From contig JABDBV010000007.1 of NCBI GenBank assembly GCA_013288395.1, positions 1 to 39,831 on the forward strand: a DNA stretch of 39,831 nucleotides, given 5' to 3'. The stretch comes from Gammaproteobacteria bacterium. Lineage in GTDB: Bacteria > Pseudomonadota > Gammaproteobacteria > DSM-16500. The position numbers and the translations under genes are program-made. The notes below the pieces were generated by a model. The model saw nothing but the letters and a program-made list of their open reading frames with translations. It was not told the origin of the DNA and ran no database searches. The first letter of the stretch is position 1. The number at the start of each line of letters is the position of its first letter. Below are positions 22,502-29,670 of this stretch, in pieces.

Positions 22502-23262
22502 TGCCTCAGCAAAGGGAGCCTGTCATTATCCCCGTTATTACCATTGATGGGGCGAGCGGCACAGGTAAGGGTACCGTCAGCCAGCTACTTGCCAAGCATT
22601 TGGGCTGGAATTTTTTGGACAGCGGAGCCTTGTACCGAGTGTTGGCTTTAGCTGCAGAAAAACATCAAGTTGCGCTCAGTAACGAGAAAGCCCTTGAAGC
22701 GCTAGCTGAATACTTGAACGTGCAATTTATAGCCCATCAAGGCGCTTTCCCAACGGTGATATTGGAAGGGGAAGATGTTACCGACACGATCCGCACAGAA
22801 AAGGTGGGTAATGAAGCCTCGATTGTGGGTGCTTTGCCAGCTGTACGGACCGCCTTACTTGATCGTCAACGTGCTTTTAGAGAAGTCCCCGGCTTAGTCA
22901 CCGATGGCCGTGATATGGGAACCGTGGTATTCCCCGATGCCGAGCATAAATTCTTCCTGCTCGCGAGCCCCGAGGTACGAGCAGAACGTAGACTGAAGCA
23001 GTTGATGGAGAAGGGCATTAGTGTTAATCTTGCCGACCTTATCAACGAGCTGCGCCTACGGGATAAGCGAGATCAAGAACGCAGTGTTGCACCGCTCAAA
23101 CCGGCAGATGATGCTGTGTGTATACACACGGACAATCTCACCGTTGAGCAAGTAGTGGAAAGAATTCTATTGTCGCTTGAGGGCAATGATGGAAAAAAGT
23201 CCTTTCCTGCTACAACACACCTGACGACATGTGAATTCGTACAGGTTGGGGTAGCAGAGTAA
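22501..23262 (+). CDS. cmk: cytidylate kinase
   Basis: IDGASGTGKGTVSQLLAKHLGWNFLDSGALYRVLALAA; VTDGRDMGTVVFPDAEHKFFL. Confidence 0.96.
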   Translation: MPQQREPVIIPVITIDGASGTGKGTVSQLLAKHLGWNFLDSGALYRVLALAAEKHQVALSNEKALEALAEYLNVQFIAHQGAFPTVILEGEDVTDTIRTEKVGNEASIVGALPAVRTALLDRQRAFREVPGLVTDGRDMGTVVFPDAEHKFFLLASPEVRAERRLKQLMEKGISVNLADLINELRLRDKRDQERSVAPLKPADDAVCIHTDNLTVEQVVERILLSLEGNDGKKSFPATTHLTTCEFVQVGVAE

Positions 23263-23303
23263 GTTTATTAACTAACCAGTTGTAATTTATCGAGGTTTTA
23301 CTA

Positions 23304-25061
23304 GTGAAACAGAGCCAAAAAGCGACAGAATCATTTGAACAATTATTTGAACAAAGCTTAACAGACACGCCCATGTTACCGGGTGCAATCATCACAGCAA
23401 CCATCGAGCGAATTGAAGGTAAATATGTTGTTGTCGATGCCGGTTTAAAATCAGAATCTTATATCCCCATTGAACAATTCTATGATGAAAGCGGCAAACT
23501 AGAAGCCAAAGCAGGCGACGAAGTTAAAGTGGCGCTTGAAGTAATGGAAGATGGCTTTGGCAGTACGCGCCTCTCCCGTGAACGTGCAAAACGCTTAGAA
23601 TCATGGTCACATTTAGAAGAAGCTTACGAAAACAAAGAAACCATCCGCGGCGTGATCGTTGGCCGTGTGAAGGGTGGTTTCACTGTTGAAATTAACAAAG
23701 TACGCGCATTCTTACCTGGCTCATTAGTGGATGTGAAACCTATCCGCGATCCAGAAGCATTTGAAGGTAAAGAATTCGAATTCAAAGTTATTAAAGTGGA
23801 TCCAAAACGAAATAACATCGTTGTATCACGTCGTGCAGTGCTTGAAGCTGAAACCAACGTAGAACGTGCTGCAGTGCTTGAAAACATCAATGAAGGCCAT
23901 GAAGTCAAAGGTGTGGTGAAAAACCTAACCGACTACGGCGCGTTCATCGATTTAGGTGGTGTTGACGGTCTATTGCATATCACTGATATGTCTTGGAAGC
24001 GCATTAAGCATCCTAGCGAAATTTTAAATATCGGCGATGAAATCAAAGTGAAAGTGTTGAAAATCGACCGTGATAACGTACGCGTATCCTTAGGTCTCAA
24101 ACAGTTGGGCGGCGATCCTTGGCTGGATATCAGTCAGCGCTATCCCATTTCTTCGAAAATTTCCGGCAAAGTCACCAACATTACTGATTACGGTTGCTTT
24201 GTTGAAATCGAAGACGGCATTGAAGGTTTGGTTCACGTATCCGAAATGGATTGGACCAATAAAAACGTCAATCCTAACAAAGTCATTCATTTAGGCCAAG
24301 AAGTTGAAGTAATGGTTCTAGATGTTGATGCGGACCGACGTCGTATTTCATTAGGTATCAAACAATGTGCCGCCAATCCATGGGCTGCTTTTGCAGAAAA
24401 CCATGAGAAGGGTGAGCATGTTAAAGGTAAAATTAAATCCATCACTGACTTTGGTATCTTCCTTGAATTGGAAGGTGGCATTGATGGTCTCATTTACCTA
24501 TCTGATATCGCTTGGAATGAAACAGACGCACAAGAAATGCTGCGTAAACATCAAAAGGGTGATGAGCTAGAAGCCGTTATTCTTGCTATTGATGTTGAAC
24601 GTGAGCGTATCGCCTTGGGCTTAAAGCAGTTGGCCAATGATCCTCTTGCTCAATTCTTAGAAGCGAACGAGAAAGGTACCATTGTGACTGGCAAAATAGT
24701 CGAGATCGATCAAAAGCAAGCGGTAGTTGAATTAGCTGAAGGCATTCGCGGTGTGTTACGCGCATCCGATATGTCGGCCGAAAAAGTGGAAGATGCTCGT
24801 ACTAAATTCCAAATCGGTGATTCAGTCGAAGCGAAAATCATGGGCACTGATAGAAAAACACATGCCATTACACTTTCTATCAAAGCAAAAGATGCTAAAG
24901 CGCCTGTGAAGAAAGCGACTAAAGCAACAAAAACTACCAAAGCTGCTGCTGGGTCGTCCACAACAACAGGCAAGAAGAAAAAGACAGATGAATCTGGCCT
25001 GAAAACTACACTCGGTGATTTGTTCAATATGAACAATGAAAAAGAGGGTGAAGGTCATTAA
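23304..25061 (+). CDS. rpsA: 30S ribosomal protein S1
   Basis: 585 aa; repeated S1 motifs ([74 protein letters not shown]); GTG start. Confidence 0.97.
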   Translation: MKQSQKATESFEQLFEQSLTDTPMLPGAIITATIERIEGKYVVVDAGLKSESYIPIEQFYDESGKLEAKAGDEVKVALEVMEDGFGSTRLSRERAKRLESWSHLEEAYENKETIRGVIVGRVKGGFTVEINKVRAFLPGSLVDVKPIRDPEAFEGKEFEFKVIKVDPKRNNIVVSRRAVLEAETNVERAAVLENINEGHEVKGVVKNLTDYGAFIDLGGVDGLLHITDMSWKRIKHPSEILNIGDEIKVKVLKIDRDNVRVSLGLKQLGGDPWLDISQRYPISSKISGKVTNITDYGCFVEIEDGIEGLVHVSEMDWTNKNVNPNKVIHLGQEVEVMVLDVDADRRRISLGIKQCAANPWAAFAENHEKGEHVKGKIKSITDFGIFLELEGGIDGLIYLSDIAWNETDAQEMLRKHQKGDELEAVILAIDVERERIALGLKQLANDPLAQFLEANEKGTIVTGKIVEIDQKQAVVELAEGIRGVLRASDMSAEKVEDARTKFQIGDSVEAKIMGTDRKTHAITLSIKAKDAKAPVKKATKATKTTKAAAGSSTTTGKKKKTDESGLKTTLGDLFNMNNEKEGEGH

Positions 25062-25067
25062 AGCAAG

Positions 25068-25102
25068 ATTCCCTCTCGCGCCTAAATGGCGAGAGAGGGA
25101 AA
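25068..25102 (+). terminator. hairpin downstream of rpsA
   Basis: CCCTCTCGCGCC-TAAAT-GGCGAGAGAGGG, 12-bp stem with one mismatch, extended by flanking ATT/AAT. Confidence 0.5.
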
Positions 25103-25130
25103 TCCTTTCACCATCGGGGAGTGAATAGCG

Positions 25131-25622
25131 ATGTCACGACTATCTACCATCGAATTATTCAAAAAAGACATGAAATTTTGCGCGGGACATTTCACGGTGT
25201 TTTCTAGTACCGTGCGCGAAAATCTTCATGGACATAATTATAATCTATATGGCGCATTTACCACCGTCATTGAAGATGAAGGCTTATCCTTCGATTACCG
25301 TTTTTATAAAGCGAAGCTTTATGCCTTGTGCGAGCAAATAGATGAAACTGTCTTGCTGCCGGGCGAATGCAAGTATTTATCCATTAAGGAAGAGGGTGAT
25401 TACTATCACGTTAAGTTTAATACAGAAACCATTATTTTTTTGAAACGAGATGCGACCATATTGCCTATTACCAATGTGACGGTTGAAGAACTTTCTAATT
25501 GGTTTATGCGGCAATTAACGCAAGATCGGCATGAGTTGGATGTGAATAAGCTTGTACGCATTGAAGTAAAAGTATTTTCTTGCCCAGGTCAGTCGGGTTC
25601 TGCGACGTGGGAGAGGAAATAG
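25131..25622 (+). CDS. 6-pyruvoyl-tetrahydropterin synthase / QueD family protein (COG0720-type), non-canonical active site
   Basis: 163 aa; FCAGHFTVFSSTVRENLHGHNYNLYGAF (zinc His motif HGH) and ILPITNVTVEELSNWFMRQL. Confidence 0.82.
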   Translation: MSRLSTIELFKKDMKFCAGHFTVFSSTVRENLHGHNYNLYGAFTTVIEDEGLSFDYRFYKAKLYALCEQIDETVLLPGECKYLSIKEEGDYYHVKFNTETIIFLKRDATILPITNVTVEELSNWFMRQLTQDRHELDVNKLVRIEVKVFSCPGQSGSATWERK

Positions 25623-25627
25623 CAAAT

Positions 25628-25710
25628 GTAGCCTGGACACGCTTTTTGTGTCCAGGGTAGTGGCTTCGCTATACGCACCATCCCGGACACAAAAAGCGTG
25701 TCCAGGCTAC
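25628..25710. repeat. 83-bp palindromic (MITE-like) element, family 'GTAGCCTGGACACGC', copy 1
   Basis: Perfect 26-bp arms GTAGCCTGGACACGCTTTTTGTGTCC / GGACACAAAAAGCGTGTCCAGGCTAC; near-identical second copy at 27176. Confidence 0.95.
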
Positions 25711-25751
25711 TCCTCACAATGATGGTGAAATAACAAACCAGGAATTAATAA

Positions 25752-26453
25752 ATGCCCAACTATCTAGTCATCACCGGCGGAAGCCGAGGAATAGGCGAAA
25801 GCACCATCGCTTGTTATTTAAAACAAGGATGGAAGGTTGTTAATATTTCCAGACATCCTTGCTCATTAGCTCAGGTAGTTAATATCCACCTTGATTTATC
25901 TAATCCGCTACTTATTGAGCAACAGGCAGAGTCATTAATAGCAGCTGTTAGTGACGCTAATTTAATTTGTTTAGTACACAATGCTGGTTATTATAATCGC
26001 GATACGATTGAATCAGTTTTGCAAGATGATCTGGAACGTACGCTAAATGTCAGTATCGTGGCGCCTGCTATGCTAAATAAAATTTTTATTCCACAAATGC
26101 AAGCAGGTTCCTCGATTATTTATATAGGCTCAACGCTTTCAGAAAAAGCCGTACCAAACGCTGTATCTTATGTTGTTTCGCGCCATGCAATCGTCGGACT
26201 CATGCGCGCCACCTGCCAAGATTTAAATGGGAAATATATACACACCGCATGTGTGTGCCCAGGCTTAACGGATACGCAAATGTTAAGAGAGACCATGGAT
26301 CAAAAAACTATCGATTATTTTTTAGGGCAAAAGGTGATAGGAAAACGTTTAATAGATCCGGCTGAAATTGCGGATGTTATCTATTTTTGTGCGAAATCGC
26401 CTGCTATTAATGGCGCTATTATTCATGCCAACCTAGGCCAAGTGGCTGATTAA
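25752..26453 (+). CDS. short-chain dehydrogenase/reductase (SDR), possible pteridine reductase-like
   Basis: 233 aa; ITGGSRGIGESTI (TGxxxGxG), VHNAG (NxAG), YIGSTLSEKAVPNAVSYVVSRHAIVGL, VCPGLTDTQM. Confidence 0.88.
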   Translation: MPNYLVITGGSRGIGESTIACYLKQGWKVVNISRHPCSLAQVVNIHLDLSNPLLIEQQAESLIAAVSDANLICLVHNAGYYNRDTIESVLQDDLERTLNVSIVAPAMLNKIFIPQMQAGSSIIYIGSTLSEKAVPNAVSYVVSRHAIVGLMRATCQDLNGKYIHTACVCPGLTDTQMLRETMDQKTIDYFLGQKVIGKRLIDPAEIADVIYFCAKSPAINGAIIHANLGQVAD

Positions 26454-26469
26454 GTCGGTGTAGCGCCGT

Positions 26470-26584
26470 GCCGTCATTGCGCCGTCATTGCGAGGAGCCC
26501 GTAGGGCGACGAAGCAACCCAGAAACCGAGGCTAGGTTGCTTCGTCGCCCTACGGGCTCCTCGCAATGACGGCGCAATGACGGC
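26470..26584. repeat. palindromic repeat element, family 'CGTCATTGCGAGGAGC' (copy 2), with perfect 50-bp arms
   Basis: Arms 26470-26519 and 26535-26584 are exact reverse complements; loop CAGAAACCGAGGCTA. Confidence 0.97.
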
Positions 26585-26689
26585 GCAATGACGGCGCAAT
26601 GACGGCGCAATGACGGCGCAATGACGGCGCAATGACGGCGCAATGACGGCGCAATGACGACACAATAACGACACAATAACGACACAATA
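26569..26689. repeat. 11 tandem 11-bp units (ACGGCGCAATG x8, ACGACACAATA x3) extending from the palindrome's right end
   Basis: Direct reading; exact 11-bp period from 26569 to 26689. Confidence 0.98.
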
Positions 26690-26756
26690 ACGAACGACCT
26701 AATATTACTTTAATCTAACTCTGCTATCCTATACAATCTCAACCAAAGCGAGAAAA

Positions 26757-27158
26757 ATGATGCCAAATAAAGCTATTATTCAACAAGATCGTTTCAGCCC
26801 ATTTTTATCTCGCGGTAAGCTCAATTTATCGGCGCAGGCACTGACTGATAAAGACATACCAGCCATTATTCATTTCTTACGCCAAAATCCAGAAGTAAAA
26901 GAAATTGATTTATCATTTAATCATATTGGCGATCTAGGATTATCTGATTTTGCAGAAAGAAATATGACGGTTGTCCACGTTAATTTTTTAGGTAACATGA
27001 TTACCGATCAAGGCATTGCCTTGTTTGCTTATAAAAATCAATCTGTGTTAAAAGCGAATTTTTCACATAATTTGATTAGTGATGAAGGTGTGTATAAATT
27101 TGCGCGGTTAAATAACATCTGCCTTAACAGTAAGTTTTCCACCGTTCGGTATCATTAA
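26757..27158 (+). CDS. leucine-rich repeat (RNase inhibitor-like) protein
   Basis: 133 aa; VKEIDLSFNHIGDLGLSDFAERN / VVHVNFLGNMITDQGIALFAYKN / VLKANFSHNLISDEGVYKFARLN, three consecutive LRR-like units. Confidence 0.75.
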   Translation: MMPNKAIIQQDRFSPFLSRGKLNLSAQALTDKDIPAIIHFLRQNPEVKEIDLSFNHIGDLGLSDFAERNMTVVHVNFLGNMITDQGIALFAYKNQSVLKANFSHNLISDEGVYKFARLNNICLNSKFSTVRYH

Positions 27159-27175
27159 CACTCGTATTTAAAAAT

Positions 27176-27257
27176 GTAGCCTGGACACGCTTTTTGTGTC
27201 CAGGGTAGTGGCTTCGCTATACGCACCATCCCGGACACAAAAAGCGTGTCAGGCTAC
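27176..27257. repeat. 82-bp palindromic (MITE-like) element, family 'GTAGCCTGGACACGC', copy 2
   Basis: Same sequence and orientation as 25628-25710 except for a 1-bp deletion in the right arm (GTGTCAGGCTAC). Confidence 0.95.
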
Positions 27258-27260
27258 TTA

Positions 27261-27698
27261 CTAGTTAAGCAAGTATAGCTTAACATCATTTTTCTGAGCG
27301 GCTTTTCGCAAATCTTTATCTAAAGTAGCTAATGGCAAACGTAACCTTAAAGCTAATTCCAGATAGTTTGCATCATAAATTGTGAGATGAGTTTCGCGAG
27401 CAATTTCTAAAGTAGTGCTCATTGCAATTTGTGAATTGTCATCATGAAAAATTGGCAAGCTCCGGATGGATTCAATAAACGCTGTTGCTTTGGCGCGGTT
27501 TATGCGTCGTTTTCTCTCTGCAAACAATATCACGTTGGCTATCTCAAGCGACCAAATGGTAGGTACAAAAGCTTTTGATTTATCCAAACTTATAAAAACG
27601 TTTTCAGAATAGTCAGTTACCTCATCCTCAAAACACCAAGCCATTGTTATAGAGCAATCTAGAATAAAATCTTCGGACTGATGGGAACGAATAGTCAT
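27261..27698 (-). CDS. PIN-domain toxin (VapC-like)
   Basis: 145 aa; FILDCSITMAWCFEDE...TIYDANYLELALRLRLPLATLDKDLRKAAQK; overlaps the upstream antitoxin by 1 bp. Confidence 0.85.
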   Translation of the reverse strand: MTIRSHQSEDFILDCSITMAWCFEDEVTDYSENVFISLDKSKAFVPTIWSLEIANVILFAERKRRINRAKATAFIESIRSLPIFHDDNSQIAMSTTLEIARETHLTIYDANYLELALRLRLPLATLDKDLRKAAQKNDVKLYLLN

Positions 27699-27946
27699 TA
27701 TTTGCGCCCCATATCTTTTAACATGTTGATAGAAAGATTTTTTCCAAGTGTTACCCCTTTTCTTAGCGAGCGAATGGTATCAATATTGGTTTGCACGGAA
27801 CTTTTTTTAATTTTGGAGGTATCGATGGGAACGAGCATTGCTACCTCTTCACCGTGTTTGGTAATAATGATAGATTCGCCATTACCCACTTTAACCAGTA
27901 ATTCTGAAAAATGTGTTTTTGCTTCAAACGCACCAATGCTTTGCAT
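27698..27946 (-). CDS. Phd/YefM-family antitoxin
   Basis: 82 aa; IGAFEAKTHFSELLVKVGNGESIIITKHGEEVAMLVPID. Confidence 0.88.
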   Translation of the reverse strand: MQSIGAFEAKTHFSELLVKVGNGESIIITKHGEEVAMLVPIDTSKIKKSSVQTNIDTIRSLRKGVTLGKNLSINMLKDMGRK

Positions 27947-27957
27947 AAGACCTCCAA

Positions 27958-27993
27958 TTAAACTAGTTTATATGTAATTATAGACTAGTTTAA
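27958..27993. promoter_or_regulatory. inverted repeat upstream of the phd-PIN module (operator candidate)
   Basis: TTAAACTAGT-16 bp-ACTAGTTTAA perfect 10-bp arms immediately upstream of the antitoxin start. Confidence 0.6.
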
Positions 27994-28103
27994 ATTAAAC
28001 ATAAAGGTCTGACATCCTTCTATAAAAGCTTCTATAAAGCTCGTTGACTTGTGCCAATTATGACCATAGAATAGCGAAACTTAATAATTATAACGAGGTT
28101 TCG

Positions 28104-29657
28104 ATGATTGTGTACGCGAGCCAGCAATTCTCTACGAGACCTGAATTATCAATAGCTTATACTGTTAACATCAGTATAGGGCCTAGTGACATTATAAGGG
28201 CAGGTTTTACAATTGATGGATCTGCTACCGCTTTATTTCTGGAAAAGATGCAAGCATTAAATCCTGACATTGAAATGACTATTGCAGAGATATTGACGCA
28301 AGATGACCGAATGTCTATTACTCACTCTCTGCAAACTGATAGCCATACTTTTATCTCAATTATTAATGGATTAAAGGAGTCTTCGCTAATTGAAATAGAA
28401 TTAGCTAATCAGGTTTGTCGTGAACTTCCCAATTTAATTCAACGCGCACGGCTTTTTCAAAAATATCAAAACTTAGTCGATAAAGATGGTATCACTTCGG
28501 GTCCTCGCGGTAGGAATGTGCTTCGCAGTCGTTACCTTTATGTGCCTACTGATGATACCTCTCCCAAAGAAGAGGAGTGGTCTACGCAAATTGATATAGT
28601 AATGGATCGACCAAATTTATTTTTCACTTTTAATTTATTCCCATCTGGTATGGATACGCAAAAGTGGAGCAGGAGTATTCTCACGGAGAGTCAAGCATAT
28701 GCCATGATAAAAGTATATTGTGACGGTTGTTATCTTATTTTTGAAAAAGATAAAACATATCATCTAGTTGTAAAGAACGATTCAGAAATACGGCAATTTG
28801 ATATCTACACTAAAAGAGATCGCTCGAAACTGTATAAGAAATCATATTTTAATTTGAAAAATGAAAAAGGGGAGTGGATATTTAATCAAGATGAGGTGTC
28901 TGCATCGTCTTTATATTCATTTATAAATTCATATAGGATAAAACAACTGTTTCAATTTCAACTCAAACTAGGTGCAGTTAATGTATTAAATCGATTAGCT
29001 AGCGATAGTTTACAAACCCTGACAATTAAACGTCTAGTGATTCAGGATCGTAGCTTAGCATGGTTGCCCGGTTTGCCAGATACGCTTCAAGACCAGGCTC
29101 TTTTTTACTTTTTAGATACTTTCATTGCCAATCTGTCTTTCCCAAATTCTGAATTTTCTATACTGCGCACTTTTTTAAATGGTAGTCCGAAGGTGTTATC
29201 CAATCGAGAACATTACAGCACTGAAGAAATAAAAAAGAATCTAGCTTATTTGCGAGCGCTCTATCAACAGGGCAACACCAAAGCCGCTATGCTGCTTGCT
29301 GTGATTGTTTATTCTGGGCTCGATGGACCTAAAGATGATCACGATAATATGAAGAATTTTGAAGTACATCTATTATCACTTTTCAGACCCGCTACGACAC
29401 CCCAGGAAGAAGTAAGCCTTCCATTTCGCGATTTAGAAGAATACAAAGAGATCACACAGAACGCTAGCCATTTTCCGAATAAAAGCGTACGTGATGTTTT
29501 TCTATTGAAATATTTTGAGGCAAAGAATAGTAAAGAACTAGTTGCCACCCAATTAAAACAAATGGATTTAGGTGAATTTGACGAGAGTATCCGTAAAAAA
29601 ATTGAATCGATTGCAACGAAATTCCAAATTTCGTTTACTCAAGCTTGTAGCATATAA
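28104..29657 (+). CDS. hypothetical protein, large, no recognised domain (effector-like orphan)
   Basis: ORF 28044-29657; start at 28104 (MIVYASQQFSTRPELS) is preceded by a plausible RBS (AACGAGG). C-terminal part has one Sel1/TPR-like helical pair (NLAYLRALYQQGNTKAAMLLAVIVYSG). Confidence 0.7.
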   Translation: MIVYASQQFSTRPELSIAYTVNISIGPSDIIRAGFTIDGSATALFLEKMQALNPDIEMTIAEILTQDDRMSITHSLQTDSHTFISIINGLKESSLIEIELANQVCRELPNLIQRARLFQKYQNLVDKDGITSGPRGRNVLRSRYLYVPTDDTSPKEEEWSTQIDIVMDRPNLFFTFNLFPSGMDTQKWSRSILTESQAYAMIKVYCDGCYLIFEKDKTYHLVVKNDSEIRQFDIYTKRDRSKLYKKSYFNLKNEKGEWIFNQDEVSASSLYSFINSYRIKQLFQFQLKLGAVNVLNRLASDSLQTLTIKRLVIQDRSLAWLPGLPDTLQDQALFYFLDTFIANLSFPNSEFSILRTFLNGSPKVLSNREHYSTEEIKKNLAYLRALYQQGNTKAAMLLAVIVYSGLDGPKDDHDNMKNFEVHLLSLFRPATTPQEEVSLPFRDLEEYKEITQNASHFPNKSVRDVFLLKYFEAKNSKELVATQLKQMDLGEFDESIRKKIESIATKFQISFTQACSI

Positions 29658-29670
29658 TAATTTCATCAAG

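Noticed and set aside
24710-25058. Minus-strand ORFs of 78-108 aa within rpsA
   Set aside because: Antisense of the low-complexity Lys-rich rpsA tail, giving spurious hydrophobic translation.
26474-26685. ORFs encoding RRHCAVIAPSL repeats followed by RGARRATKQPS
   Set aside because: Artefact of the 11-bp tandem array; the 11-bp period necessarily gives 11-aa peptide repeats in every frame, and two frames overlap.
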